Source: Rhodobacter sp. (GTDB lineage: Bacteria > Pseudomonadota > Alphaproteobacteria > Rhodobacterales > Rhodobacteraceae). From it: a stretch of 64,000 nucleotides of DNA. The notes below the pieces were generated by a model. That model was not told where the DNA came from, made no database searches, and saw only the letters and a list, made by a program, of their open reading frames with translations. The position numbers were made by a program, and so were the translations under genes. Shown piece after piece: positions 9,092 to 17,204 of the stretch. The stretch covers positions 558,001 to 622,000 of the forward strand of contig JAIXUH010000013.1 of the NCBI GenBank assembly GCA_027484145.1. The letters are read 5' to 3'. Position 1 is the stretch's first letter. Every line of letters starts with the position of its first letter.

Positions 9092-9697
9092 ATGAGCGCT
9101 GACAACCGCAATCATCTGAACCGTCGCCTGTTTCTGGGCGCGGCAGCAGCAGGAATCGGGGCAGGGTTTGCCCCCGCCTTTGCACAGGATGCAACCACCG
9201 AAAGCGAAGGCAGCGTGGCCGGGGGTGGCGTGCGTAACAACATCTCCAGCTTCAGGATGCTGAACTGGCAGGATTATTTCGAGAATACCCGCAAAGGTGC
9301 CGTGCTGGTGGACATCACGTCGCGCGCGCTTCATTACTGGTCCGAAGACCAGTCGGTCTATCGGCTTTATCCCACTTCGGTGCCGCTGTCCGAGGATCTG
9401 ACCCGCCGTGGCCGGACCGAGGTGGTGCAGAAGGTCGTCGCTCCCAGCTGGCGGCCGACGCCCGCCATGAAAGAGCGCAATCCAGAATGGCCGGACGTGG
9501 TTGAAGGCGGGGCGCCTGATAACCCATTGGGAACGCACGCACTTTACCTGTCATGGACCTATTACCGGATTCACGGCACCCATGACACGCGCAAGATCGG
9601 CCGCCGATCTTCAAATGGCTGCGTCGGTCTCTACAATGAGCATATTCAGGAACTCTTTGGCTTCACTCAAGTTGGAACGCAGGTGTTGCTAATTTGA
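9092..9697 (+). CDS. L,D-transpeptidase (YkuD) with Tat-type signal
   Basis: A 201-residue periplasmic YkuD-family protein. The N-terminus carries a twin-arginine motif (NRRLFLG, Arg11-Arg12) followed by an Ala/Gly-rich hydrophobic stretch ending PAFAQ, so Tat export and signal-peptidase I cleavage near residue 32 are likely. The active-site region is HGTHD (His161) and SSNGC (Cys177), the standard YkuD His and nucleophilic Cys. The ATG at 9092 follows AGGAGAGC; an overlapping ATG at 9088 opens only a four-codon frame. Unlike the lipoprotein form at 7849, this one appears soluble. Use of Tat rather than Sec would mean export after folding, which is inference only. Confidence 0.88.
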   Translation: MSADNRNHLNRRLFLGAAAAGIGAGFAPAFAQDATTESEGSVAGGGVRNNISSFRMLNWQDYFENTRKGAVLVDITSRALHYWSEDQSVYRLYPTSVPLSEDLTRRGRTEVVQKVVAPSWRPTPAMKERNPEWPDVVEGGAPDNPLGTHALYLSWTYYRIHGTHDTRKIGRRSSNGCVGLYNEHIQELFGFTQVGTQVLLI

Positions 9698-9785
9698 CGA
9701 CATGCCAGCGAAGCGCGTGTTTTGGCGATGTCCCAAGTTGCAAATCGCGCGTCAAGCTGGTTATGAAGGACTACGAGGTACAGTC

Positions 9786-9814
9786 TTGGGTGCATGCCGT
9801 CGCCTCTGCAATAT
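9786..9814 (+). promoter_or_regulatory. Candidate promoter of the 59-residue secreted protein
   Basis: TTGGGT, 17 bases, CAATAT, followed 29 bases later by the ATG at 9844, which has a good TGGAGG Shine-Dalgarno. The interval has no other gene and the downstream gene has its own terminator, so an independent transcript is likely. Confidence 0.45.
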
Positions 9815-9843
9815 ACGGCGGTATGCGATAACTGGAGGTTATT

Positions 9844-10023
9844 ATGAAGAAACTTGCGCTCGCTGCCGCTCTGACGGTCGCCGCTTCCACCGCTTTCGCT
9901 GGTGGCATGGCAGAACCCGTCATGGAACCGGAAGTCGTTGAAGCTGCGACGTCGTCGTCGGCTGGCGGCATCATTGTTCCGCTGCTGCTCCTGCTGGTCA
10001 TTGCCGCAGCTGCTGCAAACTGA
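9844..10023 (+). CDS. Small secreted protein, 59 residues, SSSAG architecture
   Basis: Function unknown. The product has a clean signal peptide (MKKLALAAALTVAASTAFA), an acidic proline-containing segment (EPVMEPEVVEA), the motif SSSAGG, then a C-terminal hydrophobic helix ending AAAAAN. The start has a TGGAGG ribosome-binding site seven bases upstream, and a strong terminator follows 24 bases after the stop, so this is a real monocistronic gene despite its size. The layout closely matches the 77-residue protein at 20173, which sits beside yjbF/yjbH-like genes and resembles YjbE/GfcA. I infer a small envelope or secreted protein of the same type. Neighbours (YkuD protein, ferrochelatase) do not explain it. 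Confidence 0.82.
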   Translation: MKKLALAAALTVAASTAFAGGMAEPVMEPEVVEAATSSSAGGIIVPLLLLLVIAAAAAN

Positions 10024-10046
10024 TCTTCGGATCAAGTTCAGGAAAG

Positions 10047-10073
10047 GGCGGTAGGGCAACCTGCCGCCTTTTT
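10047..10073 (+). terminator. Rho-independent terminator after the 59-residue gene
   Basis: A 9-bp stem (GGCGGTAGG with CCTGCCGCC, one G-U pair) with a GCAA tetraloop, followed by five T. Confidence 0.9.
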
Positions 10074-10126
10074 CTATTTGATTGACGCGAAGGGGCTGCC
10101 GCGAAACCGTGCGCGGCCAACTGCGT

Positions 10127-11230
10127 CTAGCGCAGCCAGCCTGCCAGATTTTCCTCGATCACGGCCAAAAGGGCGGTCACATGGGCCGCATCATCGTTCA
10201 GGCAGGGAATGTAGGTAAAGGTTTCACCGCCTGCATGTTCAAAGGCCTCGCGTATCTCGCCGTTGATTTCTTCCAGTGTTTCAATGCAGTCCGCCGAAAA
10301 GGCTGGCGCAATCACCGCGATGTTCTTCTTGCCCTGCTTGGCCAGTTCGGCCACATGCTCAACGGTATAGGGCTTCAGCCATTCTTCCGGGCCAAAGACC
10401 GACTGGAAGGTGGTGTTGATCGCCGACTTTTCCCAGCCCAGACGTTCACGCAAAAGGCGCGAGGTTTTCTGGCACTGGCAATGATAGGGGTCGCCTTCCA
10501 TCAGATAGCGTTTGGGCATGCCGTGATAGCTTGCCACCAGCACATCAGGCTTTTGCTCCAGCCCCGCATAGGCCGCCTCGACCGACTGGGCCAAGGCTTC
10601 GATATAGAGCGGGTGGTCAAAGTATTCCGGCGCCGTGCGGATGGCAGGCTGGCGCTTTTCCTTCATCATGGCGCGAAAGAACTGATCGTTCGCCGTGGCC
10701 GAAGTGGCACCCGCGTAATGGGGATATAGCGGAAAGAACAGGATTTTTTCGCATCCGGCCTCGACCATCGCCCGCACCTTCGAATCGGTCGACGGGTTGC
10801 CATAGCGCATGCAGAAATCAACCATGATCTCGTCGCCATGCCTTGCCGCGATGCCTTCGGCAATCTTGCGGGTCTGGTTCTTGGTGATCGTCAGAAGCGG
10901 GCTTTCGTTCAGATCATGGTTCCAGATCAGCTTGTAGTTCGCGCCGCTGCTGAAAGGCCGCTTGGTCAGGATGACCAGTTGCAACAGGGGTTGCCACAGC
11001 CAGCTTGAGTAATCGACAACCCGCTTGTCCGACAAAAACTCGTTCAGATAGCGCCGCATCGACCAATAGTCATAGTTGTCGGGCGTGCCGAGGTTGGCCA
11101 ACAAGACGCCGATCTTGGCTTTGCGGACGGGTGGGTGGTCAACCGACGCATGGGCCAAACGCCCCGTGCCCGGTGCGATCATGGTCGCAGTCGCGGCGGC
11201 ACTGGTCGGAGTCGACTTGGCATCAAGCAT
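10127..11230 (-). CDS. hemH: Ferrochelatase
   Basis: Inserts Fe2+ into protoporphyrin IX, the last step of protoheme synthesis, at the inner face of the cytoplasmic membrane. The 367-residue product has the family start KIGVLLANLGTPD, the signature SYHGMPKRY with the catalytic histidine, and a C-terminal SADCIETLEEI segment with the conserved glutamates. The first ~38 residues are a low-complexity extension; an internal Met17 is an alternative start, but the ATG at 11230 is the first codon of the frame. A CQC pair in DPYHCQCQK and other cysteines could be cluster ligands, as reported for some ferrochelatases, but this is not certain. The methyltransferase-like gene upstream is on the same strand, 59 bases away. 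Confidence 0.95.
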   Translation of the reverse strand: MLDAKSTPTSAAATATMIAPGTGRLAHASVDHPPVRKAKIGVLLANLGTPDNYDYWSMRRYLNEFLSDKRVVDYSSWLWQPLLQLVILTKRPFSSGANYKLIWNHDLNESPLLTITKNQTRKIAEGIAARHGDEIMVDFCMRYGNPSTDSKVRAMVEAGCEKILFFPLYPHYAGATSATANDQFFRAMMKEKRQPAIRTAPEYFDHPLYIEALAQSVEAAYAGLEQKPDVLVASYHGMPKRYLMEGDPYHCQCQKTSRLLRERLGWEKSAINTTFQSVFGPEEWLKPYTVEHVAELAKQGKKNIAVIAPAFSADCIETLEEINGEIREAFEHAGGETFTYIPCLNDDAAHVTALLAVIEENLAGWLR

Positions 11231-11289
11231 CGCAGGGGTTCCCTCGTACGCAAAAGAATATGCGGGACATATAGGCTAACGCGGCGGGG

Positions 11290-12120
11290 TCAACCTTCCC
11301 TTGGCACACGGGGCAGCGGCATTTCGGTCGTCTGCAGCGCATCGGCGAGTCTTTGGGCAGCAGAACCGGGCCGTAGCGGCTTTTGTTGGCTGTCATGCGG
11401 GGCCCAGCCCGTCAGGCAGATGATCTCGAAGGTGGCGGTAATGCGCTCTTCGGCATCGGCAAAGCGCTGCTGATACAGGGACGCCGCTTGCAGGAAGATC
11501 TGCCGCTGCGTCGGGCGGCGCAGTCGGCCATGCAGCGCGTTGCCTTCGCCCATAGCGCGCAGGTCATGCATCAGATGCAGCGCATCCCTGTAGCGCACGG
11601 TCTTGGTAAAGCTGTCGGCGACGGGCAGGGAAAATCCGGCCCGCTGCAACAAACCGCCCAGATCACGGATCTCGCCCATCGGCACCACACGGGGCGACAG
11701 GCCGCCGGTCACGGCAGCCTCCGCCTCGGCCAGACAAGCGCGCAGTTCGTGCAGGGTCTGCCCACCGAACATGAAGCCCAGAAACAGCCCGTCGGGCACC
11801 AGCGCGTGCCGGCATTGCACCAGTTGGCCCACAGGATCATTCGCCCAGTGCAGGCCCAACGCATGAATCACCAGATCTTGCTGGCCTGGCTCAAGACCCA
11901 GCATGTCATCATCTGCGACACGGGTGCCGAAATCGGGCCAAAGATCGGGAAACGGCGTGACAACGGCCGTGCGCGTAAACGCCCTGTTAACCTCGTTCAG
12001 TCTTTCCTTGGCTTCGTCGGCCACTTCCTCATGCAGGAAAAAAGCCGTGGCACGGGCACGGTTGCGCGACAGGGCGGCGCGGTCGGTCAAAAGGGGTGGC
12101 GTCTGCATGGCGCGGAACAT
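11290..12120 (-). CDS. SAM-methyltransferase-like protein (BioC/NDUFAF5-type), motif I not visible
   Basis: 276 residues. The family resemblance comes from the segment DLVIHALGLHWANDPVGQL, the post-motif ALVPDGLFLGFMFGG and GGLSPRVVPMGEIRDLGGLL, all typical of the BioC/NDUFAF5-like group. The usual motif I (hydrophobic-D-x-G-x-G) expected near residues 50-60 is absent: the corresponding stretch reads AVVTPFPDLWPDF. It may be a non-classical or inactive methyltransferase-fold protein. Start candidates are ATG at 12120 and ATG at 12108; both leave less than 25 bases to the divergent comF start. The 3' end lies 59 bases before hemH on the same strand. Confidence 0.75.
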   Translation of the reverse strand: MFRAMQTPPLLTDRAALSRNRARATAFFLHEEVADEAKERLNEVNRAFTRTAVVTPFPDLWPDFGTRVADDDMLGLEPGQQDLVIHALGLHWANDPVGQLVQCRHALVPDGLFLGFMFGGQTLHELRACLAEAEAAVTGGLSPRVVPMGEIRDLGGLLQRAGFSLPVADSFTKTVRYRDALHLMHDLRAMGEGNALHGRLRRPTQRQIFLQAASLYQQRFADAEERITATFEIICLTGWAPHDSQQKPLRPGSAAQRLADALQTTEMPLPRVPREG

Positions 12121-12129
12121 GAGGGTGAC

Positions 12130-12855
12130 ATGCCGGGATTGCAAGCCGCGTTGCACATGATCTATCCGCCCCAGTGCATTGCCTGCGATGCCATGGTGAC
12201 ATCGGATTTCGGCTTGTGCGGCGTGTGTTGGCGCGAAACGCCGTTCATCACCGGGCTGGTCTGCGATCTGTGCGGAACACCGTTGCCGGGCACTGATCCG
12301 GACCACGCTGTGCACTGTGACGATTGCCTGCGTGTGGCGCGGCCATGGTCGCGCGGCCGTGCGGCAATGCTGTATCAGGATCGCGCGCGCGACATGGTTC
12401 TGGCGCTGAAACACGCTGACCGGCTTGATCTCGCGCGCCCGGCGGCAGGCTGGCTGTTTCGGGCCGCGCAGCCCATCTTTCAGCCCAAAATGCTGGTCGC
12501 CCCGGTACCGTTGCATTGGCGCAGGCTGTTCAAGCGCCGCTACAACCAATCTGCGCTTCTGTCGGCCCAACTGGCCCGGCTGGCTGGGCTTGATCACTGC
12601 CCTGACCTTCTGCAACGGCACCGGTCCACCGGCAGCCAAGAGGGGCGCAATCGTGATGAGCGTTTCCGCAACATGAGTGACTCGATGCGACTGCACCGCA
12701 AACATGCACCCTTGGCCGAAGGGCGACATATTCTGCTGGTGGATGATGTGATGACATCGGGTGCTACCTTTGCGGCGGCGGCCGAGGCGTGTCTTGCCGG
12801 AGGGGCGGGTCAGATTTCCATTCTGGCCCTGACGCGCGTTGCGAAGGATTCCTAA
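12130..12855 (+). CDS. ComF family phosphoribosyltransferase-like protein
   Basis: A 241-residue ComF-type protein, linked in other bacteria to DNA uptake or DNA-processing functions. It has the N-terminal zinc-finger region with paired cysteines (Cys16/19, Cys30/33, Cys45/48, Cys63/66), the APVPLHWRRLFKRRYNQS segment and the PRPP-binding loop ILLVDDVMTSGAT near the C-terminus. The frame is open far upstream, but that part is antisense to the methyltransferase-like gene; the ATG at 12130, just before the first Cys-rich motif, matches the family start. It diverges from that gene by about 10-20 bases, so each promoter must lie inside the other gene. Confidence 0.88.
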   Translation: MPGLQAALHMIYPPQCIACDAMVTSDFGLCGVCWRETPFITGLVCDLCGTPLPGTDPDHAVHCDDCLRVARPWSRGRAAMLYQDRARDMVLALKHADRLDLARPAAGWLFRAAQPIFQPKMLVAPVPLHWRRLFKRRYNQSALLSAQLARLAGLDHCPDLLQRHRSTGSQEGRNRDERFRNMSDSMRLHRKHAPLAEGRHILLVDDVMTSGATFAAAAEACLAGGAGQISILALTRVAKDS

Positions 12856-12900
12856 ATGCCTATAGTCCCGCGCAAGCTGCGGGATGACAGGACAAGGCCC

Positions 12901-13158
12901 ATGAAAACCGTTGAAATCTATACCACGCCCTATTGCCCCTATTGCATTGCCGCCAAACGGCTGCTGACCAAAAAGGGCGCGGCCTTTCACGAGATTGACG
13001 TCAGCCGAGACCCTGCCTTGCGGCAGGCGATGACCCAGCGTGCCAATGGCCTGCGAACCGTGCCGCAAATCTTCATCGGCGGCACCCATGTTGGGGGCTG
13101 TGATGATCTGCACGCGTTGGATTATGACCACGCGCTTGATCCGATGCTGGCTGACTGA
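12901..13158 (+). CDS. grxC: Glutaredoxin 3
   Basis: A dithiol glutaredoxin of 85 residues, a glutathione-dependent reductase of protein disulfides and mixed disulfides. The CPYC active site (Cys12, Cys15), the TVPQIFIGG cis-proline and glutathione-binding loop, and the GGCDDLHAL motif are all present. The ATG at 12901 gives the standard length; the frame is open a little further upstream but that adds non-family residues. The last base of its TGA stop is the first base of the next ATG, so expression is probably coupled to the nitrilase-family gene. Confidence 0.94.
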   Translation: MKTVEIYTTPYCPYCIAAKRLLTKKGAAFHEIDVSRDPALRQAMTQRANGLRTVPQIFIGGTHVGGCDDLHALDYDHALDPMLAD

Positions 13159-13988
13159 TGCGCGTTGGTCTGGTTCAGTTGTCGGTCAGCGACGACCCGG
13201 CTGCGAACCTGCCGCAAACGATTGCGCATGTCAGACAGGCAGCGGCAGGTGGGGCCGGGTTTGTCCTGACGCCGGAATGCAGCAATGCTTTGTCCTCCAG
13301 CCGCGACCATCAGCGCCGGGTGTTTCGGGCCGAGGCGGATGATGCCACGCTTGCTGCCCTTCGGGATGAGGCAGCACGGGCTGGCATCTGGCTGCTGATC
13401 GGCTCGCTTGGTGTGCTGACGGATGATCCAGATGGCCGCTTTGCCAACCGTTCGTTCCTGATCGGCCCAGATGGCGCGGTGCGCGCGCGATATGACAAGA
13501 TCCACATGTTTGACGTCAACGTGTCAGAGACGGAGGTCTACCGCGAGTCGGCCGGTTATCGCCCCGGGGACCAGGCGGTTCTGGCGCAGACCGACTTTGG
13601 CATGGTGGGCATGACGGTGTGCTATGACGTCAGGTTTGCCTACCTCTACCGACGCCTTGCGCAGGCTGGCGCACAGATCCTGACGGTTCCGGCGGCCTTT
13701 AACCACATCACCGGACAGGCGCACTGGGAGGTGCTGTTGCGCGCCCGCGCGATTGAGACCGGGTGCTTTGTGCTGGCCCCGGCGCAGACCGGCTTTCACC
13801 CCGAACAGCATGGCAAGGGTCGGCGGACCCATGGCCATTCGCTGGTGATCGGCCCATGGGGCGAGGTGATCGCCAATGCGGGCAGCGAACCGGGCGTGAT
13901 CTTTGCCGATCTTGATCTGGACGAGGTCAGCCGAGCGCGCGGCCGCGTGCCGTCATTGCAGCATGACCGGGGGTTCACCGGGCCATGA
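13158..13988 (+). CDS. Carbon-nitrogen hydrolase (nitrilase superfamily, Nit-like)
   Basis: A 276-residue member of the nitrilase/amidase superfamily. The Glu-Lys-Cys triad is Glu40 (TPECSNAL), Lys114 (RYDKIHMFDV) and Cys155 (MTVCYDVRF). The overall sequence is closest to the Nit1/Nit2 branch, whose characterised members are omega-amidases or hydrolyse deaminated glutathione. That last activity would fit the coupling to a glutaredoxin, but the substrate here is inference. The ATG overlaps the glutaredoxin stop by one base and the stop overlaps the MarR gene (ATGA), giving a tight grx-nit-marR unit. Confidence 0.88.
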   Translation: MRVGLVQLSVSDDPAANLPQTIAHVRQAAAGGAGFVLTPECSNALSSSRDHQRRVFRAEADDATLAALRDEAARAGIWLLIGSLGVLTDDPDGRFANRSFLIGPDGAVRARYDKIHMFDVNVSETEVYRESAGYRPGDQAVLAQTDFGMVGMTVCYDVRFAYLYRRLAQAGAQILTVPAAFNHITGQAHWEVLLRARAIETGCFVLAPAQTGFHPEQHGKGRRTHGHSLVIGPWGEVIANAGSEPGVIFADLDLDEVSRARGRVPSLQHDRGFTGP

Positions 13989-14434
13989 CAGACAAGGAAC
14001 GGATCGAAGAGATTGCCGTGGCTTTGTTTGGCGAGTTGTTCATGGCGGATCAGCTTGCCCGCAACCGGATTTCCAAGGTGCTGCCCAAGGGGATGGAACT
14101 GTCGCACTTTGGTGTGCTGAACCATCTGGCCCGCATCAACGAAGAGCGGACCCCGGCCCAACTGGCCCGCTCGTTCCATGTGACGCGGGGGGCCATGACG
14201 AATACACTGGCCAAGCTGGAATGGGCAGGCCATGTGCATATCCGCCCCGATTGGGATGATGCCCGCCGCAAATTCGTGGCGATCAGCCCGGCTGGGCGCG
14301 CGGCACGGGATGCGGCGGTTCAGTCCGTGGCCCCGCTGATCGGCGAAGTTGTCCAGCAATTGGGGGCCGAACGCGTGCGTGCTGTTCTGCCCGTCCTGCG
14401 CGAAATGCGGACGCGGCTGGAAGATGATGCCTGA
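13985..14434 (+). CDS. MarR family transcriptional regulator
   Basis: A 149-residue winged-helix regulator. It has the helix-turn-helix segment (TPAQLARSFHVTRGAMTNTLAKLE) followed by the wing (VHIRPDWDDARRKFVAISPAG) and a C-terminal dimerisation helix. It begins in an ATGA overlap with the nitrilase-family gene, so it may act on this small operon or on a distant target. There is no obvious operator here, because the upstream genes leave no intergenic space. The sugar transferase starts 24 bases downstream. Confidence 0.88.
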   Translation: MTDKERIEEIAVALFGELFMADQLARNRISKVLPKGMELSHFGVLNHLARINEERTPAQLARSFHVTRGAMTNTLAKLEWAGHVHIRPDWDDARRKFVAISPAGRAARDAAVQSVAPLIGEVVQQLGAERVRAVLPVLREMRTRLEDDA

Positions 14435-14458
14435 TCGGTCCCGCAAGGGTGGCCCGCG

Positions 14459-15079
14459 ATGACGCCCTCCAAGCGCCTGTTTGATATCGCCTTGGCGTTG
14501 GTCCTCGGGGTGCTGCTGGTGGTTCCCTTTGCCGTTTTGCTAGTGGCGCTGCTGGTGGTGCAGGGCAGGCCAATCTTTTACGTCTCCGAACGCATGCATG
14601 CGCCGGGTGTGCCCTTTCACCTGTGGAAACTGCGCACCATGCGTGTGGTGGCCGTCGATTCCGGCGTGTCGGGCGGCGACAAGGCAGACCGGGTCACCCC
14701 GATTGGACGGTTCTTGCGCAAGTATCGGCTGGATGAGGTTCCCCAGCTTTGGAACATCCTGCGCGGCGACATGAGCTTTGTGGGCCCCCGCCCGCCATTG
14801 CGAACCTATGTCGAGCGTTTTCCAGACCTTTACGCACAGGTCTTGCGGTCGCGGCCCGGCGTGACGGGTTTGGCGACGATCCATTTTCATCGCCATGAGG
14901 CCTATATCCTGCGGCCCTGCAAAACCGCCGAGGACACGGATCAGGCCTATGCCCGCCGCTGTGTGCCGCGCAAGGCGACGCTGGACCTGATTTATCAGCG
15001 CCAGCAAAGCCTTTGCTTTGATATTCAACTGTTGTTCGAAACCATCAGTAGTGTTCTTCCGGCCCGAAAGCGGCGGTAA
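14459..15079 (+). CDS. Bacterial sugar transferase (undecaprenyl-phosphate sugar-1-phosphate transferase type)
   Basis: A small (206-residue) polyprenyl-phosphate hexose-1-phosphate transferase, which starts glycan assembly by moving a sugar phosphate from a nucleotide sugar onto undecaprenyl phosphate. It has one N-terminal hydrophobic hairpin (about 12-36), then the family motifs FHLWKLRTM, TPIGRFLRKYRLDEVPQLWNIL and the catalytic stretch GDMSFVGPRP, with a later RPGVTGLA. The short length places it with the PglC-like monotopic catalytic-domain-only group. It precedes the FlaA1/CapD-type dehydratase and the Yjb-like genes on the same strand, consistent with exopolysaccharide synthesis. Confidence 0.92.
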   Translation: MTPSKRLFDIALALVLGVLLVVPFAVLLVALLVVQGRPIFYVSERMHAPGVPFHLWKLRTMRVVAVDSGVSGGDKADRVTPIGRFLRKYRLDEVPQLWNILRGDMSFVGPRPPLRTYVERFPDLYAQVLRSRPGVTGLATIHFHRHEAYILRPCKTAEDTDQAYARRCVPRKATLDLIYQRQQSLCFDIQLLFETISSVLPARKRR

Positions 15080-15184
15080 AGGTTGTCAAGGCTGGGGATC
15101 GCCGCTAGTGATGGTTGTAGGGTATATTTGCCGTGACATGCTGCACCGTGTTGCGGCCGGATTTGGAAAAGAGGCCAAGTTAAA

Positions 15185-17101
15185 TTGGCAAACAGAATGT
15201 CCGGCCTTTTGCTGAACATCGTGGGAAGACTCTCACGCTATCAGAAACAGTCGATTCTGTTGATGGTCGATGTGGCGCTGTCCCAGATCGCCTTGATCGT
15301 CGCCTATCTGTTCATATTCCCCTCGGCAGCGCTGTCGGCCTTGCTGCAAATGGCGGCACCCGGACTGCTGACCGTTGCCGTGATCACGGCGGTCGGATCG
15401 CTCGCCCTAGAGATTCCGAAGATCAAGCTGAAGGCCTATGAGGCGCTGGGCGCGATCAAGACCAGTGCGCTGGCCGTCATGGCCGCAATCGGCCTTTTGG
15501 TGCTTCGGGCAACGCTGGGCCAGTCCCTGCCCATTTCGGGGATCCTGCTGTTCGTCTTGATCTTTATTGTCGAGATGATCATCGCCCGCTTTGTTATGCT
15601 GAACCTGCTGCTGGCCATTCTGCGTCTGGGCAAGATCCGCCGCAACGTGGTGATCTATGGCGCGGGCAATACCGGAACGCAGCTTGCCTCGGCCTTGAAG
15701 TCGCACGAAAGCATCCGCGTCGTGGCCTTTATCGACGACAGCGAAAAAGTGCAGGGCATGACCGTTCTGGGTGTGATGGTCTACCCGCCGTCGCAGCTGG
15801 ACCGCATCGTTACGAAGTATGATGTCGAGCGCGTTCTTCTGGCCATGCCATCCACGCCCGCCGCACGGCAGGCCGCCATCGTGCGCGACATCGTGGCCAA
15901 GGGTCTGGATGTGCATTCGCTGCCGTCGTTTGCCCAGTTGATCGGCACCGCAACCTTGGTTGAGGCGCTGGAGCCTGTCGCCGCCGGGGCGTTTCTGGGC
16001 CGTGCGCCTGTGTCGAACCTGCACCCCGAAACGGATAACGCCTATCGCGGGCGCAGCGTCATGGTCACAGGGGCGGGCGGGTCTGTCGGGGCAGAGCTGT
16101 GCCGTCAGTTGCTGCGCTATCGCCCCGCAAAGCTGATCCTGTTCGAAATGAGCGAGATTGCGCTTTACACCATCGAACGTGAACTGGTGGGCCGGCCCGA
16201 GGTGCAGGGGATCGAGCTTGTGCCCGTGTTGGCCTCGGTGACCGAGGCGCGTTTCGTGCGTGCGGTGATTGCGCAGCACAGCGTTGACGTGATCCTGCAC
16301 TCGGCGGCCTACAAGCATGTGCCGCTGGTCGAAGCCAACCCGATCTCGGGCGTTGTCAACAATGTGCTGGGCACGCGCACCCTTGCCGAAGCCGCACTTG
16401 AGGCGGGGGTTTCCCGCTTTATCCTGATCTCGACCGACAAGGCTGTGCGGCCGACTAACATTATGGGTGCTTCAAAGCGCATGGCCGAGTTCGTCGTGCA
16501 GGATATGGCCCGGCGGTCCGAGCATACGGATTTTTCGATTGTGCGGTTCGGCAACGTGCTGGGCAGCTCGGGGTCGGTCGTTCCTTTGTTCAAGGAACAG
16601 ATTGCCAAGGGCGGCCCGGTAACGCTGACGCATGAAGACGTCACCCGTTACTTCATGACCATCGCTGAAGCGGCCAGTCTTGTGCTGATCGCGGGCGCTT
16701 TGTCGGTGCAGCGTGGTGCCCATGAGGGCGATCTTTTCGTGCTGGACATGGGCAAGCCGATCCGCATCCGCGATCTGGCCGAACGCATGATCAAATCGGC
16801 AGGCTTTACGGTCAAGGGCCCGGACTCTCCCGATGGGGACATCGAGATTGTCGTGATCGGTTTGCGCCCCGGTGAAAAGCTGCACGAAGAACTGCTGATC
16901 GAACCGGGCATGCTGACGACGCCGCACGAGAAAATCCTGCGTGCACAAGAGCGTGGGTTAAGCAGCATCGAAATGGCCTCTGCCCTGCGCGCCTTGCGAA
17001 GCGCCGTTGCAGTGGGTGACGCCGATGCAGCAAGGGTGGTGATTGACACCTATGTTGAAGGCTATCGCGGACCAAAGGTCAGCGCCGAGAAAAGCGCCTG
17101 A
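15185..17101 (+). CDS. Membrane-bound nucleoside-diphosphate-sugar 4,6-dehydratase (FlaA1/CapD/WbpM type)
   Basis: A 638-residue enzyme with four N-terminal transmembrane segments (about 20-125), a first Rossmann-like domain (GAGNTGTQLASAL) and a C-terminal SDR catalytic domain with NAD motif TGAGGSVG (about 295-302). The active site shows the Met-x3-Lys variant MGASK (Met427, Lys431) typical of this family in place of Tyr-x3-Lys. Homologues make UDP-4-keto-6-deoxy amino sugars for capsule, O-antigen or protein glycans. The TTG at 15185 has GAGG 10 bases upstream; an ATG at 15197 is the alternative. It follows the sugar transferase by 105 bases. Confidence 0.9.
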   Translation: MANRMSGLLLNIVGRLSRYQKQSILLMVDVALSQIALIVAYLFIFPSAALSALLQMAAPGLLTVAVITAVGSLALEIPKIKLKAYEALGAIKTSALAVMAAIGLLVLRATLGQSLPISGILLFVLIFIVEMIIARFVMLNLLLAILRLGKIRRNVVIYGAGNTGTQLASALKSHESIRVVAFIDDSEKVQGMTVLGVMVYPPSQLDRIVTKYDVERVLLAMPSTPAARQAAIVRDIVAKGLDVHSLPSFAQLIGTATLVEALEPVAAGAFLGRAPVSNLHPETDNAYRGRSVMVTGAGGSVGAELCRQLLRYRPAKLILFEMSEIALYTIERELVGRPEVQGIELVPVLASVTEARFVRAVIAQHSVDVILHSAAYKHVPLVEANPISGVVNNVLGTRTLAEAALEAGVSRFILISTDKAVRPTNIMGASKRMAEFVVQDMARRSEHTDFSIVRFGNVLGSSGSVVPLFKEQIAKGGPVTLTHEDVTRYFMTIAEAASLVLIAGALSVQRGAHEGDLFVLDMGKPIRIRDLAERMIKSAGFTVKGPDSPDGDIEIVVIGLRPGEKLHEELLIEPGMLTTPHEKILRAQERGLSSIEMASALRALRSAVAVGDADAARVVIDTYVEGYRGPKVSAEKSA

Positions 17102-17155
17102 CATTTTGAATAGTGCATCTCTGCATCAAGGCGGCCCGAAAGTGCCGGCAGGGCA

Positions 17156-17183
17156 TTGTGTCAGTGGCCCAAACCCATATTCT
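17156..17183 (+). promoter_or_regulatory. Possible promoter before the YjbH-like gene
   Basis: TTGTGT, 16 bases, TATTCT, 21 bases before the ATG at 17205 in the 103-base gap after the dehydratase gene. The spacing is slightly short; read-through from upstream is equally possible. Confidence 0.3.
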
Positions 17184-17204
17184 GGCGCCAAGCAGAGGGG
17201 CATC

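Noticed and set aside
11383-12129. N-terminal extension of the comF frame by about 250 codons
   Set aside because: It is antisense to the methyltransferase-like gene and the ComF family begins just at the ATG at 12130.
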